Assembly (NCBI GenBank): GCA_009760855.2
Contig: WPIO01000008.1
Coordinates: forward strand, 2,134,501-2,198,500
DNA: 64,000 nucleotides
Direction of reading: 5' to 3'
Source: Cristatella mucedo
Taxonomy: Eukaryota; Bryozoa; Phylactolaemata; Cristatellidae
Shown: positions 47,157-60,400 of the stretch, one piece after another
Numbering within the stretch: position 1 is the stretch's first letter
Layout: every line of letters starts with the position of its first letter
The notes under the pieces: model-generated
Seen by the model: only the letters and a program-made list of their open reading frames with translations
Database searches by the model: none
What the model was told of the DNA's origin: nothing
Made by a program: the position numbers and the translations under genes

Positions 47157-50100
47157 CTGAAAAAAATGAGCCACAGAGGTTCTACCGGATGCATTGTCTC
47201 CGCGGCTCACCGTTTGGCGTTCTGTGCGCATGTCCGCGAAGAATACATCAAGATACCGAAATGGTTCATTCATCATAGAGGTAGATGCAAACATGAATGT
47301 TAATTATAAATCTTCATTGCACGAATGAAACCAGTGGGCTCGAGTGCGAGGGCGAGCTAAACTCGCGTTTGTCAGTATGCAAACGGGAAGGATGACTCCC
47401 AGATCGATCGTCATGTATGCATAACGCATGCTATGAATATGGCTGCAAGGCTAGTCTTCAATAGGGCTGTACCGGATTTGATTTTTTCAAATTCGGCCGG
47501 AGCCGGATTTGCCGGATTTTTGATGACAAATACGGCCGGAGCCGGATTTGTTCATCGGACAAATTTTTACCATTTGTACTACCAAGTTTTTACTTGAGGA
47601 TATATACTACAATAAATATTTAATTAAAAAAATATTATTAATAATAAGTAGCATCATTGTCTTTTGCTGTTTGTTTATTTTTGTGTAATAGGTGTTGCTG
47701 TGGGAGACCTCAGTGATAATCGTATAGCAGTGACATTTTATTAAAAAATTGAGTAAACATTTTTTACATCATAATATTGGTAATAACACAAAAAAATGAA
47801 AAGAGACTAAAGTTCAAAATTCAAAAATAAGTACTGTAATTTTATATATTTTTCATACATTTGTTTCTTAAATTTATTTCATCAGTTTTGAATTATATTT
47901 GAGAAATATCAGTCGAGCTGCATTCTCTGGCAGAAGTGAACTTCGATGATCACTGAGGACTTCCCCAGCAACACTGAACAAACGTTCTGAAGGTACACTT
48001 GTTGGTGGAGCACCCAAATAAACGCGAGCTACTGTTGCCAGAGCTGGCAGTCGTTCCCTGTTCTGTCTCCACCACTGTAGTGGATCAGCCTCTCTGTTTA
48101 TTAATGGCTCTGCCAAGTATTTGTTCAGCTGACTGTCAATGTCTGGTTGTTGCTCACTGCCTGTGGTACCAGCAGTAGATTGAACAATGTCATCAAAACA
48201 TTCCCAAAGTACTGATGATTGAGAAGAATTATCCAGCCGGGCTTGCTTGGCTGGAATTTCTTCATTTGTGTCAACCTGCCGCTCAGACTGATTTTTTTGT
48301 GGCTTCCATCTTGCACAGTTTCTATCTGCCCTGTCAATTCATTGAATGCAAGCAGAACCCTTGCTTTTGTAGCTGTCAGTGTAGCTTCTGATGAGAAGAA
48401 TTTTGTTTTGAATCGTGGATCAATCATTGTCGCCACTGTATACAGGGCTTCCTGCTCGATACTGTCAAAGCGTTCATTCAATGAGTTGATTAGGGTTGAC
48501 CTCATAGTCTTTACACCTGCATCTGTGCAGTCCTTCTTCAACAGGTTCCGCAGAGCTGTTACAATAGGAATAACTAGTGATATACGTGCTGCTTCACGGC
48601 TAACTTCTCTTGTTGCCTCTTCAAACGGAGCAAGCACGGACACAGCATTTTCAGCCACGGACCACTGATGTGCAGTTGGGCAGGAAGTGCCAACGACTTC
48701 TGAACAGTAGAGGGTTAATGCACGACGCTGTTCACATAGACGACGCAGCATGTAAAACGTTGAGTTCCATCTTGTGCTCACGTCTTGTAACAGCTGGTGG
48801 TCTGGCAAACCCAGTTCAGCCTGCAACTCCTTGAACCGACCACTCGCAGATGAAGAATGTTTAAAATGACCAACTAATTTCTTTCCGATACTTATTATGT
48901 CTGATACTCCCCGCTGACTGAGCAATCCGTCATGCACACATAACTGCATGGTATGTGCAAAGCACCCGAAGCTTTTTATGTTGGCATCACGAAAACATTT
49001 TGATATGTTCGCCGCATTGTCTCGAAGTACGACATGACAGCGTCCAAAGCTAATGTTCCATTTGTCAAGCATCTGCTGAAAGGCAGTCATCAGTCCAGCA
49101 GCAGTGTGATGACCAGCAAATGGCATGCAATCCAACACAAAACTCATGTTTTCAAACTCCTCTGTCAGCCAATGGGCAGTTAAGCCCATGAATGATTGCA
49201 CAGTATTGTCTGCTGTCCATGTATCAGTGGTAAAGGACAGAAACGGAGTAGTTGCTGGATCGAGTATTACCAACAGCTGGGTGCAAACTTCATCATTAAT
49301 TTCAGGAATGACTCTCTCTGCAAAATATTTTCGTGATGGAACAGTGTAACGCCTCTCTAAAACTCCCATGAGTTCAACAAAGCCTGCCTTCTCAACAATC
49401 TGAACCGGTTGCATATCTGTTATTATCATCTTAGCAATGGCACGGTGAATTCTCACTGATGAGCTGTTATTGATATCCCATACTTTCATGCATGCAACTT
49501 GTTCGGGAATCGTTTTCTGGATCATGACTTTGCCTATTGCACCAGGTGTAACATTCGGCAGTGCTGCAGTTTCAGCCTTCTTCTTTGCATTAGCAATTTT
49601 GGTTTGCATTTCGTTGTATTCTTTATAATGTTTTGAGCGAAGATGTGTCAGCATGGCCGAAGTTGAAAATTTTTTGGGCTCATCTGGTTTACCACGTGAC
49701 AAGATGCTTGGACACAGCAAACACTGGGATTTTGAGCTGTCACCGTCCTTTTCTCTGAAGTATTCCCAAACTGGACTGTTTTTTTCATTTTGTCTGTCAT
49801 CTAGTTAAAAATAAAACACAATTAAAAGACTTTTGGATTTATTTATAAGGCCGCCCTTTACGCGTATAGCCAGCAATTTATGCGCACTGCACGCACACAC
49901 ACGCATTCTCCACGGCAGTCACACTGACCTGGTCCTATGTACAGAATTCAAATACGTGAATGCAGCCCCGTTTTAGGTTACGTACTTCAGCGGGGCGCGA
50001 TTAACTGCCAAAAGCTGTCGCGGCACACCAGACCAACCAAAATGTGTTCAGTGACTTCTGTAGTGACGCGGTCTGGCGCTAGCAACACTGCACACTACGC

Positions 50101-51894
50101 AAAACTCAAATTTCGGAAAAAAGCGCAAAAGATATACAGTGCTAGTGGTGGTGTTGTTACCTGCACGGATTTGCAAGTTGTCTCGCCTTGGCTGCAGAGT
50201 GACTGCTATTGCAATGAAGGTATACCGTGAAGAAGTTCCGCACGCTTCCGCCAAGTGCGGCTTCGTGAGACCAAATGCACTGCGAACAAATCTATGGTGC
50301 GGCCTGACCGACGACGGGCTGCCGCTCGCAGCATTCCGCTCTGACGTCTGAGAATCTAACCGCGCTCGGAAACGTTCCGCCGCGAGCCGAGGTCAAAACC
50401 ATGTCGTTACGACCTGACGTCGGAGTGCTCAATCAGCGTCTGAACGTCCTCTCGGCCTCCCCACCCTCTCCCGACGCAGAGCGCAGGGACGTCGGGCCAG
50501 CTCCTTCCTCTTATAAATGGAACGAGTAATATATTCAACCAAAATTCGAAAAATCCGGCCAAATCCGGCCAAGTTTTGGCCGGAGCCGGAGCCGGATTTG
50601 TAAATTGGCCGGAATTCGGCCGGAGCCGAATTCCGGTACAGCCCTAGTCTTCAAGTCCCAGAGGTTTGACCCCGTATCTCCTTTGCTAAAAGAGCTTGAG
50701 TGGCTTCCGGTTGATCAACGGATACAGAGCACAGTTCTCACGCCGATCCACAAGGCCCGCCACGGCTTGGCTCTTCCGTACCTAGCTGAACTGTAGCGTA
50801 ACTGCTGCACCAGTTTCAGCCTCTTCACGCCCTCAGGTCCTGTATGGGCAATAAATTAGCTGTTCCATTCTTCAGCTTAAAGACCGTTGGTGACCGAAAT
50901 GTAGCTCTGCAGGTCCTAGACTGTGGAACTCACTTCCACAATTCTTACGCAACGACAACTTCTCTCCTGCTGCCGACTATGGCTCATCCTTTTCAGCGGT
51001 CCCGAGCGGCTACTTCCATGCTACTCACTATCTCAATTGCTCTCCTGACTCTGCTATGCTTCCCACATTCTCGTTGTTGCGTAAGATGAAGCCTGTTGGC
51101 TACCGAATGCATACCGAAAGCCGCTTAGGCTATGAGTGCGCTATACAAAACTCTCCTAGAGCAACACCCACATAGCCTTTATGGCTTTGAGGAGTTACAA
51201 ATGGAGATACATACATACATACATACATACATACATTGTGACGAATGTCAAATTGCACTAGTTCCAATTGCATGGTAGCTCGGTCAATTAAATGCTATGA
51301 TAGCCCTGACATTCTTTACTTAAGGAGGTTTGGGCTTAACACTTCTGGCTGCCTCCAGGTAAGCTAGCGATATCCTTCCTTCAATGATGCTCAGTTCACA
51401 GCTTCTTTAGATAGTTTACCCGACAGCTGGTGACACTCTCTGAGATCTATAGCACTGCTAAGAGCTCTGGAAGCTACAAGCGTTTATTAAATCCTAGTTC
51501 TGATAATTTTTTTTATGAATAAGCAACACGGCACCATCGGCGAAACACTTGGCTAATTAAGACAGGACATGGCCAGAAGCTATCATAAAACAGCAGTCAG
51601 AATACGAGTTCGTAAAATGTATAATTCACAACTGTAAAAGCAGAAAATTTCACATCCCACAAAAGTGATACAGCTGCTTGCTTTAAAAAATCGCGAGTTC
51701 GAATGACTAAAGCAGCCGAAATGATGGGTCGCGATAGTGCTTTTTCGACTATTCCGTGATCATCTCGAAATCGTACAGTAATTTAATGATCCTAGGGCAT
51801 GCATCCTACACAACTGCCATCAAGTCCTCCATGGGCTAGAGTGAGTAATAGGCACTCCACTACACACTCAGACACAGGCACACACACACGCGAG

Positions 51895-51949
<55 letters not shown>

Positions 51950-51988
51950 GCGCACACACACACGTGCAAACATGCTCGTGCACAATGT

Positions 51989-52065
<77 letters not shown>

Positions 52066-55000
52066 GAATCCCAGACGACTCGCTGTGGAGGCAATCTTCT
52101 AACGAAAATTTTAAAAAGGAAAGCAGCCGTCAAAGAGAACACTCGATGTTGGTAGCACTAGATGATACCTCGGATTAGGACAGCTAAGTCGATGAATCAC
52201 ATCGAACGTGTAGGATTTCCTATAAGGAGATGTCCGGTTTAATCATCGTTTATTCAAGGAACCTTATCGACATCCACGATCAAATAAAAGGCTGCTTCAG
52301 TTTATCAATTGCTGCAGCTGATTCCGAAGGTTTGAATGACAAGCAGACCTAGCTGGGTGTTGTTGCCATAGAAGTGAAAGCCGATGACATCGGCCTGAAT
52401 TACCTTTTCCAGAGGTTCTGTGTAAAGAAGAATAGCAAAGGAACAAGAATAAACCCTCACTGAAGTCCAAAGATGGCCGGTCTGCTCGATGAGACCTGAC
52501 ACGATCGGCACGGACCAGACAAAGGATAGGTAGAATTAGAACCTCGCTCTAGGACCTAGGACCTGTTACTTTACCAGCATCTTTGCAATCTACATGTCAT
52601 TAGTCAAACAGAAGAGAATCCTTCATCGGAATTATGTTCCTTAAATCCCGACTTTTTCCAATACATTATTTTAGTTACTTTGCTCCACCAGGTGTTTAGC
52701 TATACTTTTTTCGAGAGCATTAGAAAAAAGAAAGGGGGCTGGGCATAAGTTAGCTAAACTTCGGAACCGTGACCAGGGTTTTTTAAATATCGGTTTAACG
52801 ATGGCCGATGTTGATGGCTTTGTCACAATCCTAGGCCAAGTTAGTCCACTTGTGTAGACAAACGATTTACCAGAGTGATGAATTCTTATTATCGGTATTG
52901 ATCATGGTAGCAACATCATCCGAGAAAACCGGTATATTTCTTAAAGCGGTTGCATATTGTGACTCAATGCTTGCAGAAGGCAAAGGCGAAGTTACCGAGG
53001 CACGGAAATGTGGAAAATTTTAAACAAAGATGGCAGAGAACTTTTTAGCCACACAGTTAAAATCATGGGAGTGGGACTACTCAACCTTTATTAAACATAT
53101 AGTTCATCGTCTTTTGAATTTGCTTAGGGTTTCGAAGCAAAAAAAGAAGTTCCAAGAGGTTCTAACCTTCCTAAGCTTCCAGAGTTTACATGAAGTCTAG
53201 GACCGAACCAGCCAAGTCAGCTTCTGTCAGAGCCTGTCTTCTTGACGGTGGTAAAGTCTTACAGGGTGCACTAGTTTCCGAAATTTGCAGCATATAGAAA
53301 AGCATCTCCTCGGTTCTGCACACGGACAGCCTTTAGTGAGCATGCTCGTCGAATGCAGATTCCCAAGTTTCGAGTTTATGTCGTCAATGGGAGCCTCGTG
53401 GCAGTGGCCAAGGGATCTGGATAAAGAAGACCCACATCCCTAAATCATTAAGAAATTGCAAGAATTTCTCTGTACCCTAGAGCTTGTCCAGCCATGCCGC
53501 TGGGCAAGCTCTACGATGACATGCTGACACGAAGACATGTAAAAGGCAAATCACGTAGGACAATAATATACAAGATTGCAAGCTGGTATACTATGAGGCC
53601 AGTGGGGCTAACACCTTCTGTGTGGTTACGAGCTTTCAGGATATGGCCCCCAATATGAGTTGCACCACAGGGTTGGTGGACCAAGCCAAAAGTAGCCAAG
53701 GTGGCTAGAACAGAGCAAATCGGACTGTTGCTAAGGTAATTGTTGCTAGGGTAATCAAAGTGGATGTTAAAATCTGCTGTCATCAACAATGGCCTACCAC
53801 ACAGAGAGACTTTGGCACGGTATTCTAAAAATCCTACAATAAACATGACTATGCTGCCTTCGGGAAGGAGGGTCAGTAAAGCAAGGCCCATTAGTGGGAT
53901 GGCCGGGTCTTCGATGGAGACCGGATAGCAATTGATTCAAACAAAGACCCATGCTTGATACTACAAGCTGTGTAGCTGTCCAACTCACGAACAACGACAG
54001 CCACGAATAAGTGGCCCTTGACTGTTTAAAAATATATATAACTCATTTATATGGCACTATGACAGAACTTTATCTCTATTCAGGCACTTCATGACCACGG
54101 CCGTTCAAGGCAAGCACCTTAATCCCAGCGAGTTAACATTGAACTGGTCGTCAGTTACGAGGCCGTGCCGACGTGAGACTCATTGCAAGCCTTGTGACTG
54201 CATCAGGCCGGGCTAGCCATAGTTGGTCGACTACTATCTCGCTTATGGTCTACCTGAGAATTGTTTAGTAACCATCCGTCAGCTGAACTGCACTGACGCA
54301 GCGGCTAAGGAGACCTAACAGGGTCCGCAGAAACCGTTGCTCCATACTCCAGCAATTGCTCCAGTCCAACTAATGGGACGAACGTTATACTGCACGGTAG
54401 CTTACGGTTTAAAGTTTTGATGGACGAATGCTCGCCAGGCCAGACATGCTGCGATGCTGGAAGACTCCTTCCTGTCGGACAAAGTTCAACTGACAGTCGC
54501 ACGTGAATGAACACAACCTATCTCAAATTGAATGACGATAACAACTAACTCCTTAATTTAGAGCAAACCTGGCATTACTCAAAAATAAGAAAGCTTAACC
54601 CTCAAAACGGGTTTGGCCAGCCTACCTCCTATAGCCTGTGCATGCAATTTGGGGGGCTCATTCCAATGGGACCTTTTCAATGGACGACCACATCAGCTCC
54701 AGTCAGTCCGCCTACTTCTTCTCCGTAACATGACGAAATTTTCTTCGTGCTTAGATCACGATAGCACGTCAAAGTTGGTCCATGCATGTGTGCCAGCCTG
54801 TCTCGACTTCTATAGCTCACTAATTGCAGGTCTTCTGGCCTGAGCAATAAGGCGCATACAGCTGATGAAAAACTGTACAGCTAGCTAACCATGTCTGTCG
54901 TCACAACTGCCACTACACCAATTCGCATCGACCTGCACTGGATACCTATCAAGGTTTGCATCGACTTCACTGTTCTCTCCCTCACTTCTACGTATGTTCA

Positions 55001-57330
55001 TCCTGTTGCTCCCACCTCTCAGAAATACACTTCTGAAATACGGTACAGAAACTTACTTCTTTCTCAGGCATCGTACCACTCGCTCTTCTGACACAAGCCG
55101 TTTAGCTATGCTCATAAACCAATCTCAAATCCTTAGGAGACCATGCATTAAGTTTATATGCTCCTAAAACCCGGCACTCACTCAACTCACGACTGACTTC
55201 ACACCAGCCACTGACTTGATAGCATTTAAAAAGAAGCTAAAAACCGCTCGTTCCATGCACAATCTGTTGCATTGGCTCAGCTAACAGTTTAGCTCAGTTG
55301 AATTGGTCATTTTCAAGCTTATGCTGAATGTGCATGCACACGTTATTAAGCGCACGTTGAAATCGTCATGCACACGTCATCATAAACCAATTGACATTTC
55401 TTTCTAGCACATATCAATTGCCAAGACAGAGATTTAGTTCTCTTAGGGCGATGGGCAATTATTAGAAAGAGATTTACTTCTCAGCTTCATTCAGAAGACT
55501 GCTTCTACAGCTAGCCATCACGTCCGATCCCTATCCAAAATTAGAAGTTGTCTCCCACAGTTGCTTGTAAAAAATTTAACTAGCTCCTTAGTTCTGTCTC
55601 GGCTTGATTATTGTAATTCCCTTTTGGCTGGACTGCCAAAGAAAGCTATTAGGCCACTGCAGCAGACTATAAATATGGCTGTAAGGCTAGGCTTTACGTC
55701 CCAGAGGTTTGAGCACGTGTCTCCTTTGCTAAAAGAGCTAGGATGGATGCCGGTTGAGCAACGGATACAGAGCAAAGTTCTTACAATAACCCACAAGGCC
55801 TGCCACGGCTTGGCTCCTTCTTACCCAGCTTAACTGCTGCATCAGTTTCAGCCTGTTCGCGCCTTCAGGTCCTGTGTGGAAAATAAATTAGCTGTCCCAT
55901 TCCTCCGCTTAAAGACCGTTGGCGACAGAAGCTTTAGCTCTGCAGGTCCTAGACTGTGGAACTCGCTTGCCCAATTCTTACGCAACGACAACTACTCTCC
56001 TACTGCCGACTATGGCTCATCCTTTTCAGCGGCCCTGAGCTGCTACTTCCATGTTACTCACTACCTCAACTGCTCTCCTGACTCTGCTATGCTTCCCACT
56101 TTCTCTTTGTTGCATGAGACGAAGTCTGTTGGCTACCGAATGCGTACCAAAAGCCGCTTAGGCTGTAAGTGCGCTATACACAACTCTCCTGCGTAACACC
56201 CACATGGTCTTTATGACTTTATGGAGTTACAGACGGAGATACATTACATTACATTCTCTTAGGATGCCACACAAATGTTCTATTATTAATATTGTCGACA
56301 TTCGTAAGCAGACCCATCGGTAGGTATTGACTAATGGCATCACCATACCTTGTGATAAGCAAGCCCTTTTTTGAGAAGCATATAAACAGCAAAATGTCAG
56401 CACGGTACTGGAAGAGAAGTATAGCAAAGGAGCTAGGACAAGGTCTACGAATGAGCATCTAGAAACTTAGGACAGCTCGATCACGGTCCCAGCTCATCAA
56501 GAAGTATCGAGAAGAAACCCAAGGTCAAGGTCAAGAGCGACCGAGAGCTACTGTAACTGGCAGTCACTCAGTCTTTTGACGTGCATAACATGACGTGGCT
56601 GACCTTTCAACAAATGAGGGAAATGAGGTTGGGCACTCAACTCATTGCCGAAAAAAATGAGCCAGGCTGTGGGGGAGGGAGGTATCTCTATTGCCGGACA
56701 ACCTCGCGACTCGCAATGACCCTTGCTCATGAAAGCCTCGTCCTTAGGGTGCCGACAAATCTCCACCCCATAACGGCTCGGTGCTGCAAGTCTTGCTGCC
56801 AATGGCAGAGGTGCAGCCCGCAGGTGAGAGCCGGGCCGACATTAAGGATGCAACAGTAATAGCCTGTTTCTTTGGCCTTCGAGGAGAGAACCAGTTGATA
56901 TACCAGTTAGCTGATTTGGGGTAGGCAGACACAGTGAGCACATCTTGCCTCCCTATGCCTGCCTTACAAATGTTCTGCCCTTTTTTAATGTCTGCCAGCC
57001 AGACCAGGTACTTTCCAGACGAACATGACACGTGCTGGAAAAAGAAACACAGAGCAGCGACTTGGGTATAATTGATGTGGGGTTAAATCTAGATCTCGAG
57101 TGCACTCAGATCAAGATTTCATAAATAGTTTATACCTCAGACTTTAAAAGCAGACATGAAACTAAATTTAAAGCAGACTTTAAAAATATAAGATGAACCG
57201 CTGAGACAAGTATGGCTGATCAAGATGCACTGGCCCTGATGCCATAGCAAAAAAGAAAAGTAAAAGACCGAGATAAAGAGACGGACAGATAAATTGATGA
57301 ATGGAGGGAGGAAGATAGGGTGAAGTATGA

Positions 57331-57424
<94 letters not shown>

Positions 57425-60400
57425 GAGAGAGGACATATACAGACAGACAAACCAACCGACAGAGGCATGTTATATGTCATCAAGCTGAAAGGGCTGCTTT
57501 GATTGTCTGCCCCACCATCTGGTCGGTCGGTCAGGCTTTCATTGAGGAGCTAAAGGCTTAATGCTGTTCACTTGCCTCACCGTGGTTCCATGCACGGAAC
57601 ACTCAGGAACGAGCAGTCAGGAACGACATGGCTAAAGGCTAACGTACTTAAGACGACGTGCTAGGATTAGTACCCATAAGTCGTCGCAGTTAAGCAGTTC
57701 TACAGAGCTGATTTAAGGAGTTTTCTAGCAACTCCTCAACTCGAGAGGCAACATAAGGACCGATTTGGAACTACTTTAACTCGAGCCGGGACGTCGCACA
57801 AAATAGGTTTTTAGCAGCCTTTCAGGCCGGACAGCCCCCTCTGATTACAAACAGTGAAGCCCAATTTGCCAAAACTCTGCCTCCTTAGCCCCTCCTCCAT
57901 AAAACCTCTCCCCCTTCGGTCGTTTAGCCCCCACCCCATTTGCTACAACCTTCTTCCTATGCCCCTGCACTGTCGCCAGTAGGACAGAGTCCTTGTTGGC
58001 ATATAGAAAATATGCCAAAAATCGAACGCTAGGCTGGAAACTGCACGGAACTCTTCAGCAAACACCAAGGGATACAAATATGGCGGCCCAGGTCATAAAG
58101 AACCATCACAACTTTTTCACAAATGAAACATAAGTTGAGCACTACACCTTGCAAATGATAAAGCTCGATTATTTAATGTCAAATACTCACGAGCAGAAAT
58201 GCACTCACGGCTTGTCTAGTAAAATAATACTAATAATGACAAAAATGTGGCTAGTGCCCGACGAGAAGTAAATCTCTTGCTATGCTGGAGAAAAGGAAAC
58301 ATGCCAATTGGTTAAAAATAACATGTGTAGTGTAAGCACGCATAAGCACAAGAAGAAAAACTCATATGGACGGAGCAAAAGCTGTGAGGAACAGCACTAA
58401 CTCCCGGTTCCTCTCCCCCTTCGACAGAAGATGAGCGTGTAGACCTTAGGGTCTTTAAGGCTCAAATAAAACTAAGAAACATTGGATTTTGTGCTAAAAC
58501 ACCCGGGCGAAAAGGGCAATAAGATAATAATAATAATAATAATAATAACAATAATAATAATGAATCTGCATAGCACCCTCACAGAATTTATTCTCTTTCT
58601 AAGCACTTTACATGTGCTGCAAAGGAAGCACAAACGAATGGTTAATGGTAGCATCCTCAATAAACAACAAGCATAACATGGTTAGAGGTGACATGTACAA
58701 GGTCAGCATGCAAAAATGGTTAGTGGCAGCATGTGGTGTCAGCTTGCATAAGCACACCAACGACGAATCACTAGGACCCATCAAATGCAGTGATAAATAG
58801 ATGCATTTTTAGCTTCTTTGAAATGTCGTCAAGTCAGGGATTGGTGTGACGCCAATCGGGAATGAGTTCCACGCTTTCGGAGCATACGAATTAAAGGCAC
58901 GGTCTCAAAAGAATTTGAGGTTCGTACGAGGTATAGCTAAACGATTCGAATCAAAACAGTGGGTGATACGATGCCTCGCCCGGTGAGGGAGTAGTTCTGA
59001 TAGGTGGGCAGGAACAAGAGAATGAAGGGACATACAAGTCAATTTCAATTTCACAAACAATTTTCAGGACAATTTCAATTTCAAAACCTTGACAGTCAAT
59101 TTCAAAACCTTGAAGTCGATACACTGCTTCACTAGGAGCCAGTGCAGGTCGGGGAGAAGTGGTGTGGTGTGATCGACCATGCTCCCTTTGAAGCATATGT
59201 AAAGTGCCTCGAAAGAGATTAATATCTCCGAGGGTGCTATACAAATGTATTACTATTATGTGGCGATTGCAATGTTCACAACAGACAAGCATAGCTGCAA
59301 AGTTTTGCACCAACTGTAAGCGCCTGATTGCACAGCCCAGTACCAGCAAGCAGTGAATTGCAGAGGTGGAGACAGGATATTACGAATGCACGCACCAATT
59401 TAGATGTAGTATCCTAGTCTAAGCAAGCCCACATTTTAGCAATGTTAAGTAGCTGAAAGTAGCCAGACTTTACAGCGGAGCTAATGCGGTCGTCTAGTGC
59501 AAGGTCCCTTTGGAACAGGACACCTAGATTTCGCGCAGATGCAACAGGAGTTATGCTGGCGGAGCCGATTTTGAGCGTCAGCCTTTCCAATTTCTGAGTC
59601 ACACTTGGTTTGCCCATAACTAGTAATTTAGTTGTATCGTCATTTAATTTGAGAAAGTTTGCTGCCATCCATGTGCGGATGTCAGTAATACATGCAGCAA
59701 GGGAGTTGAGAGAGTTCACCATGCTTACGGCTGGGAGGGATCAAAGCCAAGGCACAACTGAATTGTCATCTGCGTAGAAGTGAAAGCCTAGATTGTGCTT
59801 GGCGATCACAACGGCAAGAGGGAGAGTGTACAGTAAGAAGAGAAGCACCACCAAGCAGCACCAAGCACTGAGCAGTACCCCATACTTCAGTGATCCCTCT
59901 GATGATATTTTTCCGGTTCACGTCACGACTCTGGTGTCCCCCACACAAAGATAGGACTTGAACCATCCATGCTATGGAACGGTGAGCAAGGCACAGTGAT
60001 GCATTGCCTGCGAGCTCTTTGATGGTCGTATGACTTCTCCGGACTCATTGCTCACATCTCATTCTCACTGAGCTTCCTACTGATCTCATGAGGCACGGAA
60101 AAGTGATGCCACCAACACCCGTCGTGTTGGTGGCATTCCTTTTGGAGTAACGGACAACCTCACTGTGCCCGTGAAGAGTTGATAGGCAGCAGCGGCTCAG
60201 AGCTCAAATTCCTAGAGGGTTAAAAGGTTTTCTTGCTGTCTGAGCAGGTCAAAAGCTTGCGTGAAAAGCATTTGCAAGCCACTGGTTTCGAGAAGGAAGA
60301 CGTGTACAACAGTGGCAGACCAAATCGGCAGGCGTTAGAAAATGTGAGCATCTGCAGTGTGGGAGGGCTCGTAAAGCTGTGGAACGAGCAGCACGAAGCC

